NCBI GenBank assembly: GCA_023421075.1
Contig: JAEZUM010000058.1
Coordinates: 1 to 64,000 of the forward strand
From: Bacillota bacterium
Lineage (GTDB): Bacteria; Bacillota; Clostridia; Lachnospirales; Lachnospiraceae
Direction: 5' to 3'
Length of the DNA stretch: 64,000 nucleotides
Translations under genes and position numbers: made by a program
Notes under the pieces: generated by a model
Seen by the model: the letters and a program-made list of their open reading frames with translations, nothing else
Database searches by the model: none
What the model was told of the DNA's origin: nothing
Shown here: in pieces, positions 1-9,878 of the stretch
Numbering within the stretch: the stretch's first letter is position 1
How the letters are laid out: each line of letters opens with the position of its first letter

Positions 1-17
1 ATAAGGAGGAATAGAAC

Positions 18-374
18 ATGGCAAGAATTAAAGGCGGATTAAACGCTAAGAAAAGACATAATAAAGTATTAAAGCTGGCTAAGGGTTACAGAGGTGCCAG
101 ATCCAAGCAGTATAGAGTAGCAAAGCAATCAGTTATGAGAGCTTTAACCTCTTCTTTCGCTGGTAGAAAAGAAAGAAAGAGACAGTTTAGACAGTTATGG
201 ATCGCTAGAATTAATGCAGCTGCAAGAATGAACGGCTTATCCTACAGCAAATTAATGCATGGTTTAAAAGTAGCTAACGTTGAAATCAACAGAAAAATGC
301 TTGCAGATATGGCAATCAATGATGCAGCAGGCTTCACCGCTTTAGCTGAGGTTGCTAAGTCCAAGTTAGCATAA
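18..374 (+). CDS. rplT: 50S ribosomal protein L20
   Basis: This is ribosomal protein L20, which binds 23S rRNA early in assembly of the large subunit. The 118-residue length is the family's usual length, and the N-terminus is the typical basic helix rich in Lys and Arg, beginning MARIKGG and followed by the YRGARS segment. The ATG lies behind an AAGGAGG ribosome site at positions 3-9. In most Firmicutes it is the last gene of infC-rpmI-rplT; those partners would lie upstream of the window. A strong terminator follows directly, which agrees with it being the end of an operon. Confidence 0.98.
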   Translation: MARIKGGLNAKKRHNKVLKLAKGYRGARSKQYRVAKQSVMRALTSSFAGRKERKRQFRQLWIARINAAARMNGLSYSKLMHGLKVANVEINRKMLADMAINDAAGFTALAEVAKSKLA

Positions 375-402
375 ATCGATAAAGAGATCTATCATATATC
401 AG

Positions 403-463
403 AGAGCAATTGTAGCTGTTATACTTCTTAGAGAGTATAGCAGTGTACGATTGCTCTTTTTTT
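403..463 (+). terminator. Rho-independent terminator of the rplT operon
   Basis: A long hairpin has outer arms AGAGCAATTGTA and TACGATTGCTCT and inner arms GCTGTTATACT and AGTATAGCAG, followed by a run of seven T. It directly follows rplT. Confidence 0.93.
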
Positions 464-659
464 GATTCGCGATTTATAAAGTATACGAGGCAAACTATTT
501 TGATTATATGATTTATTATTACATTAATATATTTTCAACTAAGTCTATATACTTATAAAGTGAAAGGTTATATTTTGAACTTGGTTTGTATCCTTCACAT
601 GCCGGGAAGGGTGTATTTCTCCGGACTATAATGTTACAAAAATGAGATGAGGTGGAGAT

Positions 660-2363
660 ATGACTGCAGAGGACCTTGAGAGAATCACCAGTGAAGATTA
701 CGCTGATCTTCTGATTACTTATAGCGGTGACCAAAATATACTGAATCAATTCCAGGATGCAACAATACATATCATAAATTTCTTCAATGCAGTGGTGCAT
801 GTTCCGATATCACAGATTACTGAGACGACGATTGTACAAAGGGGGTACTCGGTTCTGCCTTCTCTCTTTGGATTGATCAGTGAGGCAAGCCTTGAAGCGT
901 CCGGTATACTGCGATTGCGAAATATTCCTAATTTTAATCTTCGGGGCCAGGGTGTATTGGTCGCTGTAATTGATTCCGGAATTGATTACCGGAATCCGAT
1001 TTTTCAAAATGCAGACGGGACGACAAGAATAGCCGCAATCTGGGATCAGACCATTACCAGCGGAAATTTTCCGGAAGGGACCTTCTATGGGACGGAGTAT
1101 ACCAGAGAACAGATTAATGAGGCCCTGCAAAGTGAAGACCCTCTCGCTATTGTACCCACGACGGATGAGATTGGACATGGAACGATGGTAGCAGGAATTG
1201 CGGCAGGGAATGAGGTGCCGGAAAGCGGGTTCTTCGGGGTTGCACCGGATTCGGAGCTGGTGGTTGTAAAGTTAAAACAAGCCAAACGATATCTTCGTCA
1301 ATTTTTCATTGTTCCGGAGAATGTCCCCTGCTATCAGGAAAACGATATATTATTTGCAATCGATTATATTATGAGAGTAGCAGTACGTTTGAATCGTCCT
1401 ATGGCAGTGTGTATTGCCTTAGGAACCTCCCAGGGGGCTCATGATGGACGAGGTACCTTAAGCAGCTATCTGTCACTCCAAGCAGAAAATGTAGGGTTTG
1501 GATTTATGGTAGCCGCCGGAAACGAGGGGAATGCGAGGAGGCATTTCTTCGGAACGATTGATGCGAGTACAGGAAAGGATACCATTGAACTATTTATCGG
1601 TGAAAATGAACCGGGGTTCTCGATGGAAATCTGGGGTAATTCACCGGGCTTATATTCGGTTGACATTCAGACACCATCCGGGGAATATGTACCACAGATA
1701 ATCCCCCGATTGGACGAAAACAGGGATATTACATTTATCTTTGAACAAACCGAGATCTCCGTGGATTATCAGATTATAGAATCGCAAAGCGGAGATCAAT
1801 TAATTTTAGTTCGATTGCGGAATCCAAGTACCGGAATTTGGCGGTTTAATGTCTACGGAAGAGGGACCTTGGCGACCGGATTTCACGCCTGGCTTCCAAT
1901 GTCGGGCTTTATCTCGGAAAATACATATTTTATCCGCTCTGACCCCTACACGACAATTTTATCACTGGGAAATGCGCGCGTTCCGATCACGGTAACCGCG
2001 TATAATATTGAGGATGACAGTCTCTACCTCAACGCCAGCCGTGGTTATACAAGAATTGGAGTGATTAAACCGGAGATCGCAGCACCGGGAGTCAATGTTC
2101 TTGCTCCGACTCCGGAACAAGGTTTTGCTTCCGTAACCGGGACCAGTGCCAGTGCAGCCCATGCTACAGGGGTGGCAGCCATGCTGTTGGAATGGGCAAT
2201 TGTACGTGGGAATCAGCCCAAGCTTAATACTTTGGATATGAAAATATTCATGATCCGCGGAGCGCGCCGAGAGCTGGATATCCAATACCCTAATCGTGAT
2301 TGGGGCTATGGGATACTCGATGTCTTTAATATCTTTGACACATTACGCACCGGGGAAAGATAA
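660..2363 (+). CDS. Subtilisin-like S8 protease, Csp-type, catalytically intact
   Basis: This is a 567-residue subtilase resembling the Csp germination proteases of clostridia, which process the spore cortex hydrolase precursor proSleC. The catalytic triad is visible: Asp105 in VIDSGIDY, His173 in GHGT and Ser496 in GTSASAAH. Residues 1 to about 95 look like the Csp prodomain, and the long insert between His and Ser is typical of this group. There is no signal peptide, as expected for spore-packaged Csp proteins. The ATG at 660 has a GAGGTGG site. A close paralogue follows after 82 bp, so the two probably form one unit. No sleC is visible. The germination role is inferred from family resemblance; it could also be another cytoplasmic S8 peptidase. 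Confidence 0.85.
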   Translation: MTAEDLERITSEDYADLLITYSGDQNILNQFQDATIHIINFFNAVVHVPISQITETTIVQRGYSVLPSLFGLISEASLEASGILRLRNIPNFNLRGQGVLVAVIDSGIDYRNPIFQNADGTTRIAAIWDQTITSGNFPEGTFYGTEYTREQINEALQSEDPLAIVPTTDEIGHGTMVAGIAAGNEVPESGFFGVAPDSELVVVKLKQAKRYLRQFFIVPENVPCYQENDILFAIDYIMRVAVRLNRPMAVCIALGTSQGAHDGRGTLSSYLSLQAENVGFGFMVAAGNEGNARRHFFGTIDASTGKDTIELFIGENEPGFSMEIWGNSPGLYSVDIQTPSGEYVPQIIPRLDENRDITFIFEQTEISVDYQIIESQSGDQLILVRLRNPSTGIWRFNVYGRGTLATGFHAWLPMSGFISENTYFIRSDPYTTILSLGNARVPITVTAYNIEDDSLYLNASRGYTRIGVIKPEIAAPGVNVLAPTPEQGFASVTGTSASAAHATGVAAMLLEWAIVRGNQPKLNTLDMKIFMIRGARRELDIQYPNRDWGYGILDVFNIFDTLRTGER

Positions 2364-2445
2364 ATGAATTTCGAAAATAGATGGTTATTGGCCTTGGAGT
2401 TGGTTTGGTATATTCAGTCAGTAGTACTGGGAGGTGGGATATCGG

Positions 2446-4155
2446 ATGACAGAAGAAGAAAGACAGCGAATTGTAAGTAATGATTATACGGACTTCATTG
2501 TTGAGTATAACCAGAATCCCGGCGTTTTTGAACGATTTCCGGGTAGTACGTCGCAAATTATGAATCCCCGGTTTGCAATCGTATATGTCCCGGTATCGCA
2601 GCTCACAGGACGGACAGTCAGCCAACTCGGTTATTCTACGCTTCCCTCTGCCTATGGTCTGAATAGTGAGATCAGTCTGGAGGCATCAGGAATAGTGCGT
2701 TTACGCAGAATACCGGTGTTTAATCTTCGAGGAGCAGGAGTATTGGTTGGCTTAATCGATACCGGAATCGATTATACGAATCCGGTGTTTCAACGAAGCG
2801 ACGGTACCACGAGGATTGCCGCTATCTGGGATCAGACCATTCAGAGCGACCGTTTCCCGGCTAATTTTAATTACGGAACAGAATATACCTCCGAAGACAT
2901 CAATCAGGCACTCGCTAGTCCGGATCCCCTCTCAATCGTACCCAGCGTGGATGAGAATGGTCATGGAACAATGCTGGCAGGAATTGCGGCAGGCTCTGAG
3001 AGCGTTTCTAATAATTTCAGTGGGGTTGTTCCCGATGCGGAATTAGTTATCGTGAAGTTGAAGCAGATGAAGCAGGCATTGCGGGAATTCTACATCATAC
3101 CGGAGGGGGCTCCGGCTTATCAGGAAAACGATATCATGTGGGGGTCGCAATATATCATTGAGGTTGCAAGAAGATTGCAGCGTCCGGTTGCGCTCTGTAT
3201 CGGACTCGGATCCTCACAAGGCTCTCATGATGGCAGAGGGGCTCTAAGCTCTCTTCTATCCGTAGGTGGTGACTTTCCCGGTGTGGCGATAAGTATCGCT
3301 GGTGGAAATGAAGGAAATATGCGTCGCCATTTCTTCAGCAGAGTAGATGCCCAGATCGGATACAGTACAGTGGAGCTGAATGTCGGTGAGGATGAGGCCG
3401 GATTTACGATGGAATTGTGGGGAACGGCACCCAATACGTATTCACTTGATATTCTTTCACCGGCCGGGGAATATATTCCAAGGATTTCAGAGAGTCTGAC
3501 AGTAAGCAGAGAGATTAACTTTGTATTTGAGCGAACCAGAATATCCTTAGATTATCAGCTGATTGAATCGCAGACAGGAGATCAGCTGATATTGATGCGT
3601 TTTCTTGCACCTACCCCCGGTATCTGGAGGTTTCAGGTTTATACCAGAGGTGATTTGGAGGGAAGCTTTCATATCTGGTTGCCAATGAACGGATTTATTA
3701 CAGATGGGACGTATTTTATTCAATCGGATCCGTATACCACCATTACTTCGCCGGGGAATGGACTTGTACCAATCACTGTTACTGCATATAATCCGGTCAA
3801 TAATAATCTGTATCAAAGAGCAAGCAGGGGATACACCAGAATTGATGTAATAAAGCCAGAATTTGCAGCCCCCGGAGTGAATATACAGGCTCCCACACCG
3901 GAGCATGGCTTTACCGAGATATCGGGAACAGGTGCTGCTGCAGCTCATACGGCAGGTGTAACGGCAATCTTATTGGAATGGGGGATAGTGCGGAACAATT
4001 ATCCTGGGATTGATTCGGTTGAGGTGAAAAAATTTCTAATCCGTGGTGCAACACGTAGTCCGACCCAGACCTATCCGAACAGGGATTGGGGCTATGGGAT
4101 TCTGGATATCTATAATGTATTTGACCTTCTCCGGGCAGACGCACAGAGGTCATAG
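2446..4155 (+). CDS. Csp-like S8 pseudoprotease (catalytic Ser replaced by Gly)
   Basis: This 569-residue paralogue aligns with the upstream protease almost residue by residue. It keeps Asp105 (LIDTGIDY) and His173 (GHGT), but the serine motif reads GTGAAAAH, so position 496 is Gly (codon 3931-3933). It should therefore have no protease activity. The start is placed at ATG 2446 because the GGGAGG site (2429-2434) overlaps an upstream in-frame GTG at 2434. C. difficile uses Csp pseudoproteases (CspA, CspC) as germinant signalling partners of active CspB, so a regulatory role with the upstream protease is a reasonable inference. The rest of the reading frame is intact, which argues against decay. 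Confidence 0.85.
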   Translation: MTEEERQRIVSNDYTDFIVEYNQNPGVFERFPGSTSQIMNPRFAIVYVPVSQLTGRTVSQLGYSTLPSAYGLNSEISLEASGIVRLRRIPVFNLRGAGVLVGLIDTGIDYTNPVFQRSDGTTRIAAIWDQTIQSDRFPANFNYGTEYTSEDINQALASPDPLSIVPSVDENGHGTMLAGIAAGSESVSNNFSGVVPDAELVIVKLKQMKQALREFYIIPEGAPAYQENDIMWGSQYIIEVARRLQRPVALCIGLGSSQGSHDGRGALSSLLSVGGDFPGVAISIAGGNEGNMRRHFFSRVDAQIGYSTVELNVGEDEAGFTMELWGTAPNTYSLDILSPAGEYIPRISESLTVSREINFVFERTRISLDYQLIESQTGDQLILMRFLAPTPGIWRFQVYTRGDLEGSFHIWLPMNGFITDGTYFIQSDPYTTITSPGNGLVPITVTAYNPVNNNLYQRASRGYTRIDVIKPEFAAPGVNIQAPTPEHGFTEISGTGAAAAHTAGVTAILLEWGIVRNNYPGIDSVEVKKFLIRGATRSPTQTYPNRDWGYGILDIYNVFDLLRADAQRS

Positions 4156-4180
4156 ATGGAAGAAGGTGAATGCCATCCGG

Positions 4181-4876
4181 TTAGTCAGCTAATAGTCCGA
4201 TTGCTGAGTTGACAGGCAACGAGATACAGATGCCCTGACTGTTTGTTGAAATACCGGCTGCTCGATTTATGCTTTCCATAACCTGCTGTTTGATCCTGCG
4301 AGAAACAATAATCAGGAGCACATCCTTCTCCGGTTGTATGGTGATGCCAAGAAACTTTGCAGTCTCTTCATTGGATACCCCTCGCCCGTGAAGAAGTGTT
4401 CCACCCTTAGCACCGGCTGCTCTGACTGCCTCGATAATTTGGTCGTAATATCCATGATTAACGATTGTAAGAATTAAATCGTGTTCCTCTGCCTGAGACA
4501 TAGATTGATCCTCGCTTTCTATTTGTATATTTCGGTCGGAAGAGATACATATTTGATTCAACATATTACTGATACCATTGATGGGCAGGGTAAATGAAAT
4601 TCCTCTACCCGGGGTATTCAGATGTAAATCAATAGCCAGCTTCTGAAGAAGCCAAGAGGCCATATTCTCGGTGATAATACTGAGAAATATGGCTTTTTTA
4701 TGCTCTCCGAAGCCTAACATGTTGTACAGCTCCGGTTTGGCTGCACCGTAGCCATGAGTAACGATGTTGATTGGAAGACCATAATGGCGATAATGTTCTT
4801 CCGCTATTTCAATATAGCTATAATCGATGATGGTGATTAATGCAAACATATTACAAATCGTCAACTGAGCATTCAT
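4181..4876 (-). CDS. Double PII-like (GlnB-type fold) regulatory protein
   Basis: This 231-residue protein contains two PII-like modules in tandem. The second (about residues 120-231) carries the AGAKGGTLLHGRG stretch typical of PII-like proteins. The first (1-110) is more divergent but keeps a matching HGYGAAK segment. The start at 4876 is chosen because AGGAGG lies six bases upstream on this strand. It overlaps the 3' end of the DUF1538 gene by 26 bp, which suggests translational coupling. PII-like proteins often sit beside a transporter and gate it in response to nucleotides or metabolites, so a regulatory role on the DUF1538 protein is inferred. The ligand is unknown. Confidence 0.75.
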   Translation of the reverse strand: MNAQLTICNMFALITIIDYSYIEIAEEHYRHYGLPINIVTHGYGAAKPELYNMLGFGEHKKAIFLSIITENMASWLLQKLAIDLHLNTPGRGISFTLPINGISNMLNQICISSDRNIQIESEDQSMSQAEEHDLILTIVNHGYYDQIIEAVRAAGAKGGTLLHGRGVSNEETAKFLGITIQPEKDVLLIIVSRRIKQQVMESINRAAGISTNSQGICISLPVNSAIGLLAD

Positions 4877-6431
4877 AAGTATCCTCCTGTTGTGTTTGTT
4901 TTGATATACCCGGAACACTGCTTGAATTATACTCTATAATATAATCCTCGTCGGGTGCGGTTGCCTCTTCTTTGACAAGATTTCGTGATTTAATACGATA
5001 TATAAGACCAAGACATTGGATGGTTATAAGCGGAGTCATCGCTACCATGGCAACAATTCCAAAGGCGTCTGTCTGTACATTTCCCCCCACTGCTGTTGTA
5101 GCACCCATTGCAAAGGGAAGTAAGAAGGTTGCGGTCATCGGACCTGAGGCGACCCCACCGGAATCGAAGGCAATGGAAGTAAATAATGAGGGTGTGAAAA
5201 AGGTCAGGATTAGTGCTGTGGCATAACCGGGAAGAATCAGGTACCAGATGGAGATGCCGGTCAATACGCGCAGCATTGCTAAACCAACCGAGAATGCAAC
5301 ACCAATCGATAGACTGAGACCCATTGCTTTGCCGGAGATATTACCGTCGGTTATGTTCTCTACCTGCTCCTTCAGTACATGTACCGCCGGCTCCGCGGCT
5401 ACAATAAAGTAGCCAATAATCATACCAAGAGGAATTAGCAAAATATGAAAGGAATGCTCTACCAGCTTTATCCCAAGAAGATAACCGACCGGCATAAATC
5501 CAACATTGACCCCTGCCAGGAATAGTACGAGACCAAGGAAGGTATAGACCACACCGGAAGCCAGCCTTAACAGTGTGCGTTTTGTCAGTCGTAGTGCAAA
5601 CACTTGGAAAAGAAGGAATATTGCTACAATAGGGAGTAATGCTGTGAATACCTCCTTGCTGTATTCCGGAATAGCATGCATCAATGCATAGAGCGCATCG
5701 GACAAGCTATTTACCGTGGGAGTTGAGACGGAGGAATAATTACCGGAGGAGGAGTCGAAGAAGGTTCCAAGAATTAGTACGGTCATGATCGGTCCTACCG
5801 AACATAAAGCGACCAGTCCAAAGCTGTCTTCATCCGCTGTTTTATCTCCTCGGACAGAAGCGAGACCGATACCGAGGGCCATAATAAAAGGAACAGTGAT
5901 GGGTCCGGTAGTTACACCCCCGGAATCGAATGCAACGGCCAGAAAGTTCTTGTGGGTAAAGGTTGCCAATACAAAGACGATTGCATAGAGGATAATTAAC
6001 AGGTGGGAGAATTTAATTTGCAGAAAAATTCTTAGAAAAGAAATCACAAGAAAAACCCCTACCCCAATCGCAACAGCAATAATCAACAGCATATCAGGGA
6101 CAGCCGGAGTTTGTTTGGCTAAAACCTTCAAGTCCGGCTCAGCAATCGTAATAAATACTCCGATTATAAAGGTAGAAGTAATAATTAGAGTAAGCTTACG
6201 CGAGCGGGTCAGATAAGAACCGATCTTCTCACCCAGAACCATCATAGAGATATCAGCTCCAAGAGTAAATAGGGACATTCCAAAGATAAGCAGCAGCGAA
6301 CCGGCAAGAAACAATGCTATGATATAGAGTGGCAGGGAAGCAATCGTAAAATTCAGGATTAAAACGATTACAGTGATTGGGAGCACCGAAATTATGGCCT
6401 CCTTGAGTTTGGATAGTAATGAGTTGTTCAA
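4851..6431 (-). CDS. DUF1538 family polytopic membrane protein
   Basis: This is a 526-residue integral membrane protein with many hydrophobic helices. It is an internal duplication: the motif AFDSGGVTTGP near residue 165 recurs as AFDSGGVASGP near residue 420, each followed by a similar helix. This pattern matches the DUF1538 family, whose transport substrate is not known to me. Translation appears to start at TTG 6431 behind GAGGTGA. A cytoplasmic tail of about 40 residues is acidic. The overlapping PII-like gene downstream suggests a transporter-plus-regulator pair. Confidence 0.78.
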   Translation of the reverse strand: MNNSLLSKLKEAIISVLPITVIVLILNFTIASLPLYIIALFLAGSLLLIFGMSLFTLGADISMMVLGEKIGSYLTRSRKLTLIITSTFIIGVFITIAEPDLKVLAKQTPAVPDMLLIIAVAIGVGVFLVISFLRIFLQIKFSHLLIILYAIVFVLATFTHKNFLAVAFDSGGVTTGPITVPFIMALGIGLASVRGDKTADEDSFGLVALCSVGPIMTVLILGTFFDSSSGNYSSVSTPTVNSLSDALYALMHAIPEYSKEVFTALLPIVAIFLLFQVFALRLTKRTLLRLASGVVYTFLGLVLFLAGVNVGFMPVGYLLGIKLVEHSFHILLIPLGMIIGYFIVAAEPAVHVLKEQVENITDGNISGKAMGLSLSIGVAFSVGLAMLRVLTGISIWYLILPGYATALILTFFTPSLFTSIAFDSGGVASGPMTATFLLPFAMGATTAVGGNVQTDAFGIVAMVAMTPLITIQCLGLIYRIKSRNLVKEEATAPDEDYIIEYNSSSVPGISKQTQQEDTYECSVDDL

Positions 6432-6591
6432 AATATCACCTCGTAGCTTTCTATGTCAGTGGACAGGAATCAGACGGAGTGGTGTTCCGATAATTAAAGT
6501 TTACTAGATTTGGGAAGCAATTACAACCCTTTTTAAATATTTCGTTAAAATGTGCTTAAGTATCAGATAGAAGAATAGGAGGAATCGTGTG

Positions 6592-8997
6592 ATGTTGCAT
6601 AGAATGAAAGGAATTATATTTCAAATATTTACGAAAGACTTATATGTCATTTGGGTACTCCTTTTCGTTACACTCTGCCTATTGCCGGTAACCGGAAGAA
6701 CAAGTATGAAGGTAGCGGTAGCCTCGGCAAGTAGTACGGTCTATATTATTAAGACTACCGGTATTCCGGTGAATAAACAGTATGCAGCGCTAAAGACCTA
6801 TAACAATAAGACGAAGCACTATTATCTGTTGCGATCCTATCTGGAGCTTCTGGAGAAGAAGGGTGGAGGTACACTAATTCTTGAGAAGGGGACCTACACG
6901 ATCACCAATACGCTTTATATTCCCTCTAAAGTAACCATTATTCTTCAGGATGGTGTAATTCTTAAGAAAGGAAACGATACTGGTACGAAGGCCCTAGCTC
7001 CGGCAAACTCTTTGTTCCAACTGATCGCACCGACGAAGTCGGGAAAGGCAGGTGTGGCCGCAAAGTATAATGGAGAGTCGGATATCAAGCTTATGGGGGA
7101 AGGGACAGCGACGATTGATCTCAATTATACTGCTGATGTGACAGGGATTATACTTGGACACAATTCGAATATTAAAATAGAAGGAATTACCTTCCGAAGA
7201 ATGAACGGAGGTAGTTTTATCAAGGTTGGAGCATCAAGGGACGTTACGATTAGAGATAATGTTTTTCAGGATGCGAAGGCATCCTCCTCCGGCAGCAGGG
7301 AGGCGATTGCATTGGAGGTCCCCGATACTGTCACACGGGGGTTCATTTACTCCTGGAGTAAAGCGGACAAGACGGTCAATGAGAGAATTATGATTGAGAA
7401 TAACGAGTTTACTTCTCTGGAGCGAGCCGTCGGAAGCGGCAAATATACAGAAGGCAAATACCAACAAAATATAATACTGAAAAACAATGTCATTACAGGT
7501 ACAACGTCCTCTGCAATCCGTATACTTAATTGGGAGAAGTGTATCATTGAAGGAAATCAATTCTCTGATATATCAGATAAGCAAGGATCCCTTAAGGTTA
7601 TTTTAGTGAGTGGTGCAAAGGACCCGACCATAACCGGGAATATATTCTCGAAGTCGGACCGTCCAATTCAGATTATGCCTCATAGAAATACGAATAATGG
7701 GAGCGAGTACGCCATAACCTACAATTCCATCAGTGCTTCAAACAAGGCAGCCATGCTTAAAAATACCCTTCTGGAGATGAAGGAATATATCATTCGATAC
7801 AATAAAACTTATAATGAGTTCAGTCTGAATACGGAGCGATGGGAGATATTTGATACTGCGGTGAATACCTTTACCGTTGACCCGGATACTGAGCCCTTTC
7901 AGAATACCTTCAAAAATTATAGTACCTATAACAATCTGACGAAGCAATATTATGTTCTGCGTTCCTATCTGGAACAGCTGGAGAAGGTGGGCGGAGGAAC
8001 ATTAATTCTAAATGCCGGAACCTATGAGATCACGAATACGCTCTATGTTGCCTCGAACATTACGGTATTTCTGAAGGATGGTGTAATCCTTCGCAAATCC
8101 GATGAGACCGGAGTAGCGTCAATGAAGAGCTCCTCTTCCATCTTTCAGGCAGCAGCACCATCAAAATCCAGAATAGCAGGTGCTTATTCGGGATATAAGG
8201 GTGAGAGTAATATTAAGTTTCTTGGGGAAGGATCTGCAACCATTGATATGAATTTCGTGGAGGGAGCCATCGGTATCATTTTTATACATAACAGAGAATT
8301 GACGGTTAGCGGAATTCATTTTACGAATATGCAGAGCGGACATTTCATCGAATTGGATGCCTCGGAGAATGTTATCATCGAGAATAACAGTTTTACCGGA
8401 CATAAGCCCTCTGAGAGTGGGATAAAGGAAGCAATCAATCTGGACACACCCGATCTCAGCACTGGTGGCATTCATGCCGATTGGAGCAGCTATGATCAGA
8501 CACCGAACCGGGAGGTAATGATTCGTAATAACCATTTCCGCGATCTGGAACGCGCCATCGGTACTCATAAATACAGCGAAGGGAAGTATCACGAGAATAT
8601 TCGGATATCAAATAATAGGATTGAGAATACGGACTCCGATGCGATCCGTATACTCAACTGGAAGACACCAATCATCACAGGCAATTCCATTCATAATGTA
8701 AATTCCGGGTTAGGTTCAGAACGTGCCATACTTGCCAGTGGTGTAATACATCCGATCATCCGGGATAATACCTTCAAGAATGTGGCGAGACCAATTCAGC
8801 TGATGCCCTGGAAGAACACCGGCCCGGGAGAAGAATATAAGATTACGTATAATGAAGTTGCTTCCTCCGAAATTGAACTTATGTTAACGAATACGCTTAT
8901 TCAGGTTGGGGAAGCATTTATCCGCGTGAATCAAGTATATAATGCATACAGCTCAGATACACAGAAGTATTATTACAGCTCGGATCGTATCCGTTAA
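6592..8997 (+). CDS. Secreted parallel beta-helix protein with internal duplication
   Basis: This protein of about 801 residues has a hydrophobic N-terminal segment (about residues 17-45) that can act as a signal peptide or anchor. It is followed by two homologous halves (about 50-435 and 440-800). Each half begins with a YNN(K/L)TK segment, a GGGTLIL strand and a TNTLY strand, then repeats with N-rich turns (for example IENNEF, ILKNNV) typical of right-handed pectate-lyase-like beta-helices. No catalytic residues can be assigned. A surface polysaccharide lyase or hydrolase, or an adhesin, are options. AGGAGG at 6577-6582 serves either GTG 6589 or ATG 6592; I chose the ATG. Confidence 0.72.
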   Translation: MLHRMKGIIFQIFTKDLYVIWVLLFVTLCLLPVTGRTSMKVAVASASSTVYIIKTTGIPVNKQYAALKTYNNKTKHYYLLRSYLELLEKKGGGTLILEKGTYTITNTLYIPSKVTIILQDGVILKKGNDTGTKALAPANSLFQLIAPTKSGKAGVAAKYNGESDIKLMGEGTATIDLNYTADVTGIILGHNSNIKIEGITFRRMNGGSFIKVGASRDVTIRDNVFQDAKASSSGSREAIALEVPDTVTRGFIYSWSKADKTVNERIMIENNEFTSLERAVGSGKYTEGKYQQNIILKNNVITGTTSSAIRILNWEKCIIEGNQFSDISDKQGSLKVILVSGAKDPTITGNIFSKSDRPIQIMPHRNTNNGSEYAITYNSISASNKAAMLKNTLLEMKEYIIRYNKTYNEFSLNTERWEIFDTAVNTFTVDPDTEPFQNTFKNYSTYNNLTKQYYVLRSYLEQLEKVGGGTLILNAGTYEITNTLYVASNITVFLKDGVILRKSDETGVASMKSSSSIFQAAAPSKSRIAGAYSGYKGESNIKFLGEGSATIDMNFVEGAIGIIFIHNRELTVSGIHFTNMQSGHFIELDASENVIIENNSFTGHKPSESGIKEAINLDTPDLSTGGIHADWSSYDQTPNREVMIRNNHFRDLERAIGTHKYSEGKYHENIRISNNRIENTDSDAIRILNWKTPIITGNSIHNVNSGLGSERAILASGVIHPIIRDNTFKNVARPIQLMPWKNTGPGEEYKITYNEVASSEIELMLTNTLIQVGEAFIRVNQVYNAYSSDTQKYYYSSDRIR

Positions 8998-9155
8998 AAA
9001 TAATCGTTAAAATCTGATTAAAATGATTAAAGATTGAAGTTTTTTATTGAAGTTCCTCGTTATATGAAGTATGATGGTTGCGTAAATACAACCAAATATA
9101 GTTAAAGTAGTATAAAATAGGATAAGATCGTATTATTGATTGGGAGGAATTGAAA

Positions 9156-9878
9156 ATGAGAAACAAATTATCAAATGTTTTATGGGGATTATTTTTTATC
9201 CTGATTGGCGTAGGAATCGCCGGAAATGTAATGAACATCTGGGATTTCCATCTGTTCTTTGACGGATGGTGGACATTATTAATTATCGTGCCCTGCTTCA
9301 TCAGCATGCTACAGACCGGATTCTCAACGGGCTCAACGGTCGGGTTCATCATTGGCGTATTGTTATTGATGAATTATCAGGTTGATTTTAATTTTAACAT
9401 CTGGCAGCTGATTATACCCGTAATTCTTGTGTTTATCGGTATTCGTATTATGTTTCAGGGGGCATTTCACAAGAAAATAAATTATGAGCATACCTACAGT
9501 GCAAGCGGAAACAGCGGTATGAACGGGGCTTCCAACGGAACAAATTATACCAATGCAAGCAAAGGGGAATACAGTGCAGTATTTTCCAGCAATCACATTC
9601 ATATCACAGAGCCCTTCTATGGTACCAGCCTAAGCTCAGCGTTTGGTGCAATTGTATTAGACTTAAGAGATGCTCAGATCACAGGTGATGTAGAGATCAA
9701 TGCCTCTGCAATCTTTGGCGGTATTGATATCTATCTGCCAAATGGTGTGAAGGTAAAGACCAGCAACGTTCCGATCTTCGGCGGTGTAAGTAATAAGCAT
9801 ACACAAGCAGCAGATCCGGCTGCGCCTACGGTGTTTATCAATTCCACCTGTATGTTTGGAGGTATCGATATTAAATGA
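9156..9878 (+). CDS. LiaF-like membrane protein
   Basis: This 240-residue protein has an N-terminal membrane region of about four helices (residues 5-105), a polar Ser/Asn/Gly-rich linker, and a C-terminal beta-rich domain with IFGGIDIYLP and MFGGIDIK repeats. This is the layout of LiaF/YvqF-type proteins, which hold back cell-envelope stress two-component systems. The ATG at 9156 has GGGAGGAA upstream; a TTG at 9150 is less likely. The gene overlaps the next one by four bases (ATGA), so the two are translationally coupled. No LiaRS-type kinase pair is next to it, so its partner is unknown. Confidence 0.72.
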   Translation: MRNKLSNVLWGLFFILIGVGIAGNVMNIWDFHLFFDGWWTLLIIVPCFISMLQTGFSTGSTVGFIIGVLLLMNYQVDFNFNIWQLIIPVILVFIGIRIMFQGAFHKKINYEHTYSASGNSGMNGASNGTNYTNASKGEYSAVFSSNHIHITEPFYGTSLSSAFGAIVLDLRDAQITGDVEINASAIFGGIDIYLPNGVKVKTSNVPIFGGVSNKHTQAADPAAPTVFINSTCMFGGIDIK

